Assembly (NCBI GenBank): GCA_963732225.1
Contig: CAVSYR010000002.1
Span: 62,001-126,000 of the forward strand
Length of the DNA: 64,000 nt
From: VRUE01 sp963732225
GTDB lineage: Bacteria > Actinomycetota > Thermoleophilia > Solirubrobacterales > 70-9
Direction: 5' to 3'
Part shown: positions 44,730 to 52,778 of the stretch, in pieces
How positions within the stretch are numbered: position 1 is the stretch's first letter
How the letters are laid out: each line of letters opens with the position of its first letter
Translations under genes and position numbers: made by a program
The notes under the pieces: model-generated
Seen by the model: the letters and a program-made list of their open reading frames with translations, nothing else
What the model was told of the DNA's origin: nothing
Database searches by the model: none

Positions 44730-45401
44730 TCGCCTGCACGGTCGCGTGCCGCCTTTTTTTTGGCGAGGCGTTGGAGTAGCTTTGGCGGAGCCACGCCGGG
44801 GGCGTGCGGTTGAGCGGCAAAGCGCTCGAGGACGGCGATCTCCTCGTCCTTTTGCTTTCACTTGGAGTAGAGAATCACAAGCTGCTCGTAATACCAAGGT
44901 GCGACAGCGGTTCCCTCGGCTCTCGCCTCCTCCTCGGTGGCATCGATCAGCTCGAGCAGCAGCTTCTCTGCCTCCGGATCGAGACCGCCACGGCGCAGCG
45001 CCTTGACTTGCTCGACGTAGTCGGTGTAGTGGGCACCATGCAATATCCGGGCCCCGAGCCGCTGCGAGCTGGAACGGATTCGCTGCGCCGTGCTCCGAAG
45101 CTGGCGTGAGACGGAGTGCCCTCATCATCGTCGGGGGGCCAGACCTCAACGCGCCCGGCGGCGTCGCGTTGAATGATCTCGGGGCCTGGGCAGAGGCGCC
45201 GGTTGAGCCAAACATGGACGCCGACGTTCGAAGCCCGGTGCGATCCTCCTCGCAATAGGCCGCAGACCTCGAAGCGGGCACAGCCGCAGCGTCTAGCGAC
45301 GGAGCGAGCTGAGCCGCGAGGGAGGGAGAGCCGAGAATTCGCCGTTGCTCCTTCGGCCGCCAACTGCCGGCGGTCTCGATCTGGACCGCCAACTGGTGCA
45401 T
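44726..45401 (-). pseudogene. Decayed gene: frameshift plus in-frame stop, unknown family
   Basis: Protein-like sequence runs on the minus strand in two frames. The 5' part (containing NVGVHVWLNRRLCPGPEIIQ and RVEVWPPDDDEG) breaks near 45120. It continues in another frame as RQLRSTAQRIRSSSQRLGAR and YTDYVEQVKALRRGGLDPEA to WYYEQLVILYSK, where a TGA (44858-44860) interrupts. The same frame then goes on as KQKDEEIAVLERFAAQPHAPG to a TAA at 44726-44728. At least two inactivating changes are therefore needed to explain it. The exact 5' end is uncertain. Confidence 0.6.
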
Positions 45402-45442
45402 CTTCTTAACCCCGCTGCTCGCTCCTTCGCTCGCTCGCTCGA

Positions 45443-46675
45443 TCAGAGGAGCGACCAGCGCGCTGGCTCTTCGGTGGCTGGCATCACGGCCACCACTGGC
45501 GGCACGGATATCTCCGCCGACCGGTCCTCCCTGTCGATCGATACATCGGGCAGCGTGATTCCTTGGTGCACGAGCAGGCTGTCAATACCTTGGAAGTCAT
45601 AGGCCCGTGTGGGAAATATCGACACGAGCTCTGCGGACTCTTGCGGCTCTCCACCCTTCGGCAGCGTCTTCAACGCTTTCGCTTCTTCCTGAGCCTTTTC
45701 TTCTTCCTCCTTGGGCCAGTCCCGTTGTACGAGCTTGCCAACCGAAACAAGGAAATAGCGGATCGCCAGCCCTCCGACGATGAGAATCGCGACGATCACG
45801 AACACCCGACCAGCGTTCTCACCGGCCAATTCCCAGCCGAGCAGCCCTAGCAGCGCTATCTCCCCCAGCACACCCCACATAGTGATCGCACAGGCGATCA
45901 ACACTGTCTTGTTGGTCCCGACGCGGCCTTTCTTCTCGTCGAGCGGGGCCGGATGAACCTTGCGCAGGGCTTCGTAAACGAACGGGGCCAACACCACCAG
46001 CGCCGCGAACAGCGCGGCGAGCGCCAGCAGCGACTGTTCGCTGATCTGTTCCGGCAAGGACGGAAAGGTGACCGCGGTCGTCACTGTCGCGAGCAGGCCG
46101 CCTGCAGCGGTGAGCACCGTCGCGATGCTTTCAAAGCTCAGTTTCGGGTTCGGAGCAGGGATGTCTTTCTTGTCTTCCGGTGGGGCTGCGATGAACATCA
46201 GAATCACGCTGACCAGCAGGGAAGCAACGATCAGCACTCCTGGCCAGGGGATGGCCGGCTGTGGGGCGGGATCAAATTCAACTTCTCGCACCAGCGGTTC
46301 GCGTCTGCCTGACCTGACCATCAGCTGCCCCGTGGCCGTTTCATGGAGACCTTCGAGCCCGCCAAAGCCCATCCGTACCAGCTTCGTCTCACGTGCCCGC
46401 ACTGTGCCTACCAGCGGCCCTTCCAAACGTACTCCCTCGACTGTCGAGGCTTCGAACAGAACTCGGAACGGAACGGGCTTCGTCCCTGAGTTGAACAACG
46501 TCAGAGTGGTGGTAGCACCGTCGTTTCCTTCTTTGGCTTCAACCTTCAGCGGTTGGGAGTTGGAGACAATCGACAGTTCGCCTTTTTCCGTCGTTTTCGC
46601 TGCGGCGCCGACGGCAGAAAAGGCGAATGTCATGAGAGCCAGAGTGAAGACTATGAGCGAAAACCACCGAAGCAT
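45443..46675 (-). CDS. Exported multi-pass membrane protein, unknown function
   Basis: A 410-residue protein. A signal peptide (about 1-27) is followed by an extracytoplasmic beta-rich domain (about 30-135), a membrane segment at about 143-163, and further hydrophobic segments around 184-206, 215-233, 257-277 and 284-305. A cytoplasmic tail rich in Glu/Lys (PKEEEEKAQEEAKAL) ends the protein. No family is recognised. It lies downstream of the kinase on the same strand. Confidence 0.65.
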   Translation of the reverse strand: MLRWFSLIVFTLALMTFAFSAVGAAAKTTEKGELSIVSNSQPLKVEAKEGNDGATTTLTLFNSGTKPVPFRVLFEASTVEGVRLEGPLVGTVRARETKLVRMGFGGLEGLHETATGQLMVRSGRREPLVREVEFDPAPQPAIPWPGVLIVASLLVSVILMFIAAPPEDKKDIPAPNPKLSFESIATVLTAAGGLLATVTTAVTFPSLPEQISEQSLLALAALFAALVVLAPFVYEALRKVHPAPLDEKKGRVGTNKTVLIACAITMWGVLGEIALLGLLGWELAGENAGRVFVIVAILIVGGLAIRYFLVSVGKLVQRDWPKEEEEKAQEEAKALKTLPKGGEPQESAELVSIFPTRAYDFQGIDSLLVHQGITLPDVSIDREDRSAEISVPPVVAVMPATEEPARWSLL

Positions 46676-46722
46676 TCGGCGTAACCTATTAGATCAATCA
46701 GACATTGTTGCCAAGAGCGAAC

Positions 46723-46896
46723 TCAGGGCCGCACCATGACAGGGCCCTGCTCTGGCACCGGCAGAGGAACCCATAGAGGGTCAGTAGCACCGGTTCTCAC
46801 TAACAGCATCGTCTGGTTGCTCAAGCCAAACGTGGTGACCTCCGCTGAATGACTGCTTTCGCCTTCACGGAAGAGGCAGAGGATCTCGGCTGCCAT
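46723..46896 (-). CDS. Small hypothetical protein
   Basis: A 57-residue reading from ATG (46894-46896): MAAEILCLFREGESSHSAEV at the start and PLWVPLPVPEQGPVMVRP at the end. It lies between the kinase and membrane protein genes in the same direction. A longer in-frame reading exists upstream but overlaps the kinase gene. Coding status is uncertain. Confidence 0.35.
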   Translation of the reverse strand: MAAEILCLFREGESSHSAEVTTFGLSNQTMLLVRTGATDPLWVPLPVPEQGPVMVRP

Positions 46897-46910
46897 TTTC
46901 GCCCGCTTGG

Positions 46911-46968
46911 CGCGGGCTAAGAGACACCGACCCCGACCGCCGTCGGGCGGACGCTGAGCTAGCCCGCG
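46911..46968 (-). terminator. Nested hairpin at the 3' end of the kinase gene
   Basis: CGCGGGCTA (46911-46919) pairs with TAGCCCGCG (46960-46968), which includes the kinase stop codon. Inside, CCCGAC (46932-46937) pairs with GTCGGG (46942-46947). No T tract follows, so it may protect or end the transcript. Confidence 0.4.
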
Positions 46969-48296
46969 GACTTCTTGGCGCTTCTGAATGCCTCGGCGAT
47001 CGGAGCTGCCAAGGGGCGGCTCAACGCACTCTCGGCGTACCACGCGGACGCCTCAGGCTGGCCCAGCACCGCCTCCTCCGCGATGGCCACATCAGTCGGG
47101 TCAGAGAGCGACACGGCAAGGTCGACGACCACATCGTGTACGTGAAAGCGATTGTGGCTATACCCGAGGTCGATCGGCCGGTTCACTATCAATCGCTTGA
47201 TGGAAAGATCCGTGGCGAACCGAAATACGGCGGCGTAGAAGTCGGCGACCGTGTCGCAATACTCGAAGTTCAGTCCCCCCGACGCCGAGACGTGATCGTC
47301 GTAGCCTTCCATCGCCTCCCGAAAGCCGTCGGGAGTGTGGGCGCTCCAGGCCTTCAGTAGTTCGTTAGGGAGGTAAGGGATACTGCTTTGGTTCATCTTC
47401 TCGTGGTCCCGATTGGCTCGGACGTGAGCATTCAGCTCGTCGAGCGCATTCGCCTCCTCGATCGATCCGAGTGAATCGGCAGCTTTCTCGGCGAGCTCGC
47501 TGAGCTGCTCGTCGGGCGGCAGCACGATCTCGTAGTCAGCCAGCGATTTCGCAAATCCCTGCGATACGGCGGTGCCGTCGGGATAGCGGCTCTCGGGGTC
47601 ATCACGACAGCACTTGTCGACGAAGAAGCGAAACCGTTCAGGGACTTTGTGTACCTCGACTTTCATCGGCTCCGGAGTGATGCCCGTGATCAGGTGGGCA
47701 AAGATCTTCCCGAGGGCGTACACGTCGGCCGCCTTCTTTGCTTCCTTTACGGAGGCGAACTGCTCGGGCGCCATGTATCGGAGAGTGCCGAGCTCCTGCT
47801 CACTCTTGGTCAGGGTCGTGGCGTCCAGATCCAGTTGCTTGGCGATGCCGAAATCAGACACACGAGGTCCGTCATCGAAGAGCAGGATGTTCCGCGGCTT
47901 CAGATCGCGATGGAATATCTCGTGGGCGTGAGCGTGTGCGATCCCCGCGGTGACTCCCTGGAAGACCTCGATCCACCACTCTTTGTCATCGGCGCGACCG
48001 TCCGACATCGCATCGCGAAGGCTGCCGCCACTGGCCAAAGGCATCACCAGGTAGGGGGCCCCGTCGTCGGTCTCACCGTGGTCGACCACCTTCATCAGGT
48101 TCGGGTGGTCGAGAGAGGCCAGGATCTCGACCTCGCGGGCGAACCGTTTTCGAAGCTCTTCATCCCCAAGATACTCGGGCTTCAGCCGCTTCAGAGCATG
48201 TTGCGGCAGGGTGCCCTCAGGGGCGTCCTCCAGCACGCAGGCATGGACCACCCCAAATTTCCCATGCCCCAGTTCTTCTCCCTCACGCCACTCCAA
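46959..48296 (-). CDS. Hanks-type Ser/Thr protein kinase with unknown C-terminal domain
   Basis: TTG at 48294-48296 follows the stop of a small upstream gene by 3 bases; 445 residues. Kinase landmarks: GHGKFGVV at 10-17, Lys36, HRDLKPRN at 129-136, DFG at 148-150, APE at 176-178. All catalytic residues are present, so it should be active. After residue ~265 a ~180-residue domain of unknown type follows. There is no membrane segment or PASTA repeat, unlike PknB-type housekeeping kinases, which fits an accessory, possibly defence or RiPP-linked, role. Confidence 0.83.
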   Translation of the reverse strand: MEWREGEELGHGKFGVVHACVLEDAPEGTLPQHALKRLKPEYLGDEELRKRFAREVEILASLDHPNLMKVVDHGETDDGAPYLVMPLASGGSLRDAMSDGRADDKEWWIEVFQGVTAGIAHAHAHEIFHRDLKPRNILLFDDGPRVSDFGIAKQLDLDATTLTKSEQELGTLRYMAPEQFASVKEAKKAADVYALGKIFAHLITGITPEPMKVEVHKVPERFRFFVDKCCRDDPESRYPDGTAVSQGFAKSLADYEIVLPPDEQLSELAEKAADSLGSIEEANALDELNAHVRANRDHEKMNQSSIPYLPNELLKAWSAHTPDGFREAMEGYDDHVSASGGLNFEYCDTVADFYAAVFRFATDLSIKRLIVNRPIDLGYSHNRFHVHDVVVDLAVSLSDPTDVAIAEEAVLGQPEASAWYAESALSRPLAAPIAEAFRSAKKSAG

Positions 48297-48299
48297 GAC

Positions 48300-48527
48300 T
48301 CAAATAGTACTTTCAAGGTACCGATCGGGCTGGTGGTGCGGCTCGCTAGAGCCAGCGCTCCCGCCCTGCTGTGCCGCGGCGTGCTCAAGCGAGAGGTCGT
48401 AGTTGAGGGTGAAGCAGATTCGCGTCGGGGTCCTCACCAGTTTGCGCTGACACAGGGTCGGGCGGGCATTGTCCGCGGCCGTCGAGATGATTTCCTCGAT
48501 CGCGACCCTGATGTCTTCTTCGACCAC
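48300..48527 (-). CDS. Small hypothetical protein upstream of kinase
   Basis: A 75-residue reading from GTG. VEEDIRVAIEEIISTAADNA predicts a helix, followed by RKLVRTPTRICFTLNYDLSL and a polar tail. Its TGA is 3 bases before the kinase start, which suggests translational coupling. It partly lies opposite the integrase remnant, so it may be chance coding. Confidence 0.35.
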   Translation of the reverse strand: MVEEDIRVAIEEIISTAADNARPTLCQRKLVRTPTRICFTLNYDLSLEHAAAQQGGSAGSSEPHHQPDRYLESTI

Positions 48528-48549
48528 CGGGTCGCGGCGCGCCCAACAT

Positions 48550-48771
48550 CACTGGCGCTGCACTCCAAGCTGGGTCATGGAGCCATTCGGCATGAACTTG
48601 CATCCGTTGGCCGGCTGGGCCGCCCACGACATCGAGACTCTCGAGCGCTATTACCGGCACCTCATTGCGCGCTATCTCGACAAGCCGCCGATAGACCTCG
48701 ACGAGGAGTGCGCGAGAGCAAGGCTGGCGATGAAAGCGCGTCACAAAGTCAAACCACTCTCAATCTGCTGA
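48550..48771 (+). pseudogene. 3' remnant of a tyrosine recombinase (integrase)
   Basis: On the plus strand, PLAGWAAHDIETLERYYRHL followed by IARYLDKPPIDLDEECARAR and a TGA at 48769-48771 resembles the C-terminal end of a phage-type integrase, with Tyr in the ERYY segment as the would-be nucleophile. The upstream catalytic Arg and His boxes are not recognisable, so only the end survives. It overlaps the 3' end of the radical SAM gene antiparallel by 31 bases. The left boundary is approximate. Confidence 0.5.
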
Positions 48772-50078
48772 AGCGCGTACCAGAGCGTGAGCCGCTCGAC
48801 GATGTTCTCCTTGCTAGAGGGGCAGGGGGTATTCCCCTCACTCCACTGCTTCGGGCAAGCACCCCCGCAGACGGGAAGCATTTGACAGCTTTCGCACTGC
48901 AGGTGCTCACCCTCCAGAATCTCCTCGTTAAAGTGACGGAAGGGAGCCTCTGCGGCTGATTGATCCTGCTCCAGGGTGCCGATCGCGTATCGATTTGGAT
49001 TGCCGTAGGTAGGGACGTATGACACCTCAGTGCAGTTGAACACGGTGCCAAGGGCGTCGGTCAGTTCTCCATCTCTATGGACTGCAAGGCACACGATCCG
49101 CTGCCTCGACGGTAGGAGATCTAGTCCGAAACCATGGTTGTGCATCTGAGCGAACCACTCGACCTCCCTTCTGGCGAAGTCGCCGGGAGTGAGCGAGTTG
49201 GCGTCGGCATCGTTACCCCAGGAATAGACGGGGGCAAAGTGAAGGGAAATCCGTTTTGCGAGCCCCCCTTTGGCGAGCAAATCAATGAGCTCTGGAACAT
49301 CGTCAGCGTTATCGCTATCCACGTTGCACCGGAGGTTCAGCTTCATCTTGATCTCTGGGGTGTTCGCAACCGCGACTAGGTTTCCGAAGATTTTGCGGAA
49401 GGAAGAGTTGCCGTTCTTGACGGGGCGACGAACGTCATGGACTGCTTCCGGCCCATCGAGGGTGACCTCAGCGGCACAAACGCCATGAATTACCTCCAAC
49501 TCGCGGGCAATGGCGGGAGTCAGTCTCATCCCGTTGGTGACGATCGTCGATGAGTACTCCATTCCTTGGCCTCCGGCAAGTGCGCGAAGTAGAGGGCTGA
49601 GGCGCCGCATCGCCTTGATCCCGAGCAGCGGCTCGGCTCCAAACCAACTAATTTCGAGCCTTTCGTAGGTTCCATCATCGAGACGTCGCTGTAGACGCCG
49701 AACCAGCGCGTCCTGCCGTTTCTCGGATAGGTGACGAGCAAAATGCTCCTGCCCGCAATAATCACAACCCAGTTGGCATGCGGCCGTGGGTTGGATCACG
49801 TGCTTCAGCGCATTGTGAGAAGCGATGGCCTTCCTGTTTTCCTCAATGACTGTGGCCAGCTCATCGAGCCCGTCGTCAACGAGGATGCCAGCCTCGACCA
49901 GAATGGATTTGGTCGAAGGGTCGAGGGAAAGACTGCCTTTTCCTTGGAGCGTGTCCCAGGTAGACGTCGCCACAACCGCCAGTCGCGAGGTTTGCGTCGC
50001 GAAGAGGACTCGGCAGCGCTTTTGGTCCCGCCGGTTCAAGATTGGCGGGCTCGCGACCACGTAACGCGAGAGCTTCAA
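48741..50078 (-). CDS. Radical SAM/SPASM peptide maturase
   Basis: TTG at 50076-50078 (MKLSRYVVASPPIL...), with a GAGG a few bases upstream, gives 445 residues. The radical SAM cluster motif is CQLGCDYC (Cys101, Cys105, Cys108). The C-terminus has a SPASM-type Cys set: FNCTE, then CESCQMLPVCGGACPKQW and a final Cys. The N-terminal ~90 residues resemble the precursor-binding leader region of RiPP maturases. Such enzymes form carbon-carbon or thioether cross-links in ribosomal peptides. A 62-residue putative precursor is encoded just upstream. Confidence 0.82.
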   Translation of the reverse strand: MKLSRYVVASPPILNRRDQKRCRVLFATQTSRLAVVATSTWDTLQGKGSLSLDPSTKSILVEAGILVDDGLDELATVIEENRKAIASHNALKHVIQPTAACQLGCDYCGQEHFARHLSEKRQDALVRRLQRRLDDGTYERLEISWFGAEPLLGIKAMRRLSPLLRALAGGQGMEYSSTIVTNGMRLTPAIARELEVIHGVCAAEVTLDGPEAVHDVRRPVKNGNSSFRKIFGNLVAVANTPEIKMKLNLRCNVDSDNADDVPELIDLLAKGGLAKRISLHFAPVYSWGNDADANSLTPGDFARREVEWFAQMHNHGFGLDLLPSRQRIVCLAVHRDGELTDALGTVFNCTEVSYVPTYGNPNRYAIGTLEQDQSAAEAPFRHFNEEILEGEHLQCESCQMLPVCGGACPKQWSEGNTPCPSSKENIVERLTLWYALQQIESGLTL

Positions 50079-50106
50079 TCGTCCTCGGCAAGTTGCCCTG
50101 GCGCTA

Positions 50107-50133
50107 GGCGAAGCCCAGAGCCAGGGCTTCGCC
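50107..50133 (-). terminator. Hairpin between precursor and maturase genes
   Basis: GGCGAAGCCC (50107-50116) and GGGCTTCGCC (50124-50133) form a perfect 10-base-pair stem with a 7-base loop. It lies just past the stop of the precursor gene. In RiPP operons such hairpins act as partial terminators or RNA stabilisers that raise precursor levels over the enzyme. There is no T tract. Confidence 0.6.
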
Positions 50134-50139
50134 GGAGTC

Positions 50140-50328
50140 CTAGTAGCAGCCTCCGTTCCGACCGTTGGCCGGGAAGAACTCGACGAGTCCCTTTGACGCA
50201 ACCTCTACCTCAGCGAAATGCTCGTCGTCGTAGTTGTTGAGGTTATCGAGGGCTGCGTTCACCTCAACCTGCGCTCGCTCCAGAATCGTACGAAGCTCCT
50301 CGCGCCGCTCGGCATGTATCTGACTCAC
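50140..50328 (-). CDS. Putative RiPP precursor peptide
   Basis: GTG at 50326-50328, with a run of five G (AGGGGG) upstream as ribosome site, gives 62 residues. Residues 1-45 are a charged helical leader (ERREELRTILERAQVEVNAA...). The C-terminus is VEFFPANGRNGGCY, rich in aromatic, Asn, Gly and a single Cys, which would be the core. It is directly followed by the hairpin and the radical SAM gene. I do not recognise the core as a named family. A three-residue cyclophane on a Phe (as in triceptides) or a Cys-based cross-link are both possible. Confidence 0.65.
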   Translation of the reverse strand: MSQIHAERREELRTILERAQVEVNAALDNLNNYDDEHFAEVEVASKGLVEFFPANGRNGGCY

Positions 50329-50494
50329 GTAAACCCCCTGTTCAGTATATGGAAATTTAGTGCTCGCAGTATCTTCGTTAAATCCGCCTTGTCAAGAGCC
50401 AAAAAAGGAAGTAATTAACGAACCAAGATGTTCTCAACTGGGAGTCGACAGAAGCTAGGACCTCGCCGCTCTTTCCACGAGCTAGAGTCGGACC

Positions 50495-51460
50495 ATGGTC
50501 GAACCCGAGGTCAAAGAAGCATTGAAGCGCGCTGGCCTGCCCGTCAGCGACGCAACGCCGCTCTTTCACGCCACCAACTCTGCGGCGGCCAAAGAGATCA
50601 CCGAAACCAGCCTTATAAAAGGGGGCTCGACAGGCCAAGTTTGGCTGGCGAGCTCAAAAGAGATCGCGGCTTTGATGCATGCCGGCGGCATCACGACTAC
50701 CTCAGACGCCCGGAAGCCCGAAATCAACGTGCTTTTGGAAGTGGTGGTGGCTGCCGAGCGGCTTTACTGGGGTGAGACACGCACGGCCGAGCACAACGGG
50801 CTCGAGTTGTTCTTTCTGCTGGACGAAAACGAAGGATGCAGGGTCGAGGTTCGGGCCGAGGAAGCGTGGATTCCACAGATACCCGCGGTCTACACCGAGC
50901 CATGGATTTACTGGTTGCAGGCCGCTGAGCAACAGACAGCGGCAGCGCGCAACTGGCGTGAGATTTCCGACAAAGACCTGCCGATCGGAGAAGAGCTGCT
51001 CGAGGCGGTGCTTGAGGAGCTACCGGCTGCAATGCAAGCGATCAGCTCGGCCGCTTTTGCGGTCGACGGTTTCGATGGGGCGGTAGCGGACTTGGTGGCG
51101 TTGCCGAAGGTCTCTGCCCCACGCCCGAAGCAAATAGTCGAGCGCCTCGGGTCTGTAGTGGAGCTGCAAGGTGGCAACGTCAAGGACTACGAAGACGAGC
51201 TGCGCTGGCTGTTCGATACCCGCAACAAATCCGTTCACGGGGCAGTTTGGAAGGATCCTGCCTTTCGGCATCGTTCCGGGCTCTCAATCTCGGCAGCCCA
51301 GCGCGAGTTCTGCCTGGAGAACGCCGAGCGAGCCCTCGATATAGGCCGGCGATTCATTGCGTCCTGCCTGGAGGGCGCGAGCGCAAACGGGGAGCTAGCC
51401 GAGTGGGCCGCGATGCGCCTAGCGCGCTGTGATGACCTACTAGGGAGATTCGATGGGTAG
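50495..51460 (+). CDS. Two-domain protein with HEPN-like RX4H motif, possible ART-like N-terminus
   Basis: ATG at 50495, 321 residues. The N-terminal ~130 residues (LFHATNSAAAKEITETSLIK, then QVWLASSKEIAAL) resemble the start of ADP-ribosyltransferase-fold toxins, but catalytic residues are not certain. The C-terminal part has DTRNKSVHGA with Arg243 and His248, the RX4H pattern of HEPN RNases or HEPN-like stress proteins. It is the last gene of the island, on the opposite strand to the radical SAM genes. Its stop overlaps the first right-end repeat. Confidence 0.55.
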   Translation: MVEPEVKEALKRAGLPVSDATPLFHATNSAAAKEITETSLIKGGSTGQVWLASSKEIAALMHAGGITTTSDARKPEINVLLEVVVAAERLYWGETRTAEHNGLELFFLLDENEGCRVEVRAEEAWIPQIPAVYTEPWIYWLQAAEQQTAAARNWREISDKDLPIGEELLEAVLEELPAAMQAISSAAFAVDGFDGAVADLVALPKVSAPRPKQIVERLGSVVELQGGNVKDYEDELRWLFDTRNKSVHGAVWKDPAFRHRSGLSISAAQREFCLENAERALDIGRRFIASCLEGASANGELAEWAAMRLARCDDLLGRFDG

Positions 51461-51476
51461 GAACAGAGGTAGGAAC
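51456..51476 (+). repeat. Tandem GGTAGGAAC repeats, right end of island
   Basis: GGTAGGAAC occurs at 51456-51464 and 51468-51476. It is the exact reverse complement of GTTCCTACC repeated at the left end (40457-40475). The mirrored placement supports a role as recombinase arm sites. Confidence 0.5.
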
Positions 51477-51582
51477 AAAAGTGTCCTCAGGAGTCCCCCT
51501 TTGTCCTCTTGTGTCCCTTCGGAAATTGGCTTCAGCAAGCCAAATCCGCGTCCCAAGCCAAAAATCAGGCTTGACAAAAAGC

Positions 51583-51626
51583 CCCTCCTAAGGAGTAGGC
51601 CGCTGGTTCGAATCCAGCTCGGGGCA
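51583..51626 (+). repeat. 3' fragment of tRNA-Arg(CCT), nucleotides 31-74 (att site)
   Basis: Forty-four bases identical to 40357-40400, from the anticodon loop to the discriminator A. It marks the right end of the island. Joined to the 5' fragment at 39397-39436 through the shared core, it would restore one intact tRNA. Confidence 0.9.
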
Positions 51627-51683
51627 TGAACGTGGGGACAGCGGTATTTGAAGCGGCGATCGTCCTCAGGAGCTAGGAGGGGT

Positions 51684-52778
51684 CTACTGCCCAACCGCCC
51701 CGAACCCCACCACCCCGAACGCTTCCCCCGCCCCAAACACCGCTTTGCCCCCCGCAAAGGCCTGGTTGAACTCCCCCGCAGCGTCAGCCGTGAGCGCCAG
51801 GGAGGCACCGGAGACAGAGATCGTCCTCGCATTGGGATCAGAGGCAACAGAGCCCTGACCGATCGCGAAGACCCCGACCCGCCCCAGCTTGCCCGGGAAG
51901 GCAGGCGTCGGCTCGAGGTCGACTTCCGCCGAGGTGCTCTTCGCCCCCAGGTCGAGCCAGTATTCCTTGTGGAAGACCTGACCGGCGCCGAGTTGCAGCA
52001 GTTCGATCGCACCGCCGAGACGCAGGATCCCTTCCGAGGCGTCGGGGGCGATCTGTCCTCCCACCGCGATCGGGAACTTCAAGATAGGCCCTGGTTGAAG
52101 TTCGGCTGGGCTGATCGGGTTCAAGGAGACGAAGAGGGATTTCAGCTTCGCCAGGAAGGCGGGGTCGGGCGTGATCGTCGCCTGGCCCTGGGGCAGGATC
52201 GCCACCCTTTGGGGGGTGGTCTGACTCTTCAGCGAACCGAGGGACATGCCTTCGCTGAAGAGCTTGCCGGTGCGCAGCTTCTTGTTCAGCCTCGTGGCGA
52301 CCTTTTCGGTCAGCAAGAGCGTCTGGGCCTTGAACCCCTGGCCGAAGCCTTCCCTGGTGGAAGTGAGCTTCTTGGTGGTCGCCAGCTTCAGCTGGCTCCC
52401 TCCCACCTTGGCGAAGAGCGGTGTCTTCTTCGCCTTCAGCTCGATATTCCTGAGGGGAACCTTGCGCTTGCCCTTGGCGAAGACAAGGGAGCCTTCGTGC
52501 TCCACTTCGCCCTTGCCGGAGGTCGGGTCCTCCTTGCCGCCTTCTACCGGGAGGGTGAGGATGTTGCCCTTGAGCTTGGCCGGGGCGGTGGCGGAGAGCT
52601 TGATCCCTTCCTTTCGCATCAGCGAAAGGAAGCTTCCTTGGAAGGTGAGCTTGGTGGTGCCGCCTCCGATCGGGTCATAGGCGGCCTGGCAGAGGGAAGG
52701 GACGAGGAGCAAAGACAAGGTCGCAAGGAGGACCGCTGCTTTGAAGTACCTCATCCCTCTTCCTTCCTCTCGTCTCAT
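51684..52778 (-). CDS. Secreted protein, unknown (HtaA-like beta-rich repeats)
   Basis: ATG at 52776-52778 overlaps the stop of the upstream gene (ATGA). The 364-residue product has a signal peptide ending near VPSLCQA. The mature protein is beta-rich with two similar halves, both containing GSVASDPNARTISVSGASL-like strands and linked Gly/Thr-rich segments, reminiscent of HtaA-type secreted domains. It is the last gene of the four-gene secreted-protein operon and ends about 57 bases from the att repeat. ATG at 52754 is an alternative start. Confidence 0.65.
   Translation of the reverse strand: MRREEGRGMRYFKAAVLLATLSLLLVPSLCQAAYDPIGGGTTKLTFQGSFLSLMRKEGIKLSATAPAKLKGNILTLPVEGGKEDPTSGKGEVEHEGSLVFAKGKRKVPLRNIELKAKKTPLFAKVGGSQLKLATTKKLTSTREGFGQGFKAQTLLLTEKVATRLNKKLRTGKLFSEGMSLGSLKSQTTPQRVAILPQGQATITPDPAFLAKLKSLFVSLNPISPAELQPGPILKFPIAVGGQIAPDASEGILRLGGAIELLQLGAGQVFHKEYWLDLGAKSTSAEVDLEPTPAFPGKLGRVGVFAIGQGSVASDPNARTISVSGASLALTADAAGEFNQAFAGGKAVFGAGEAFGVVGFGAVGQ

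Noticed and set aside
44736..44761. Hairpin plus T8 tract after the ATPase gene as an intrinsic terminator
   Set aside because: The stem is only 5 pairs and the T8 run reads as Lys codons in the decayed minus-strand gene, so it is better explained as coding remnant.
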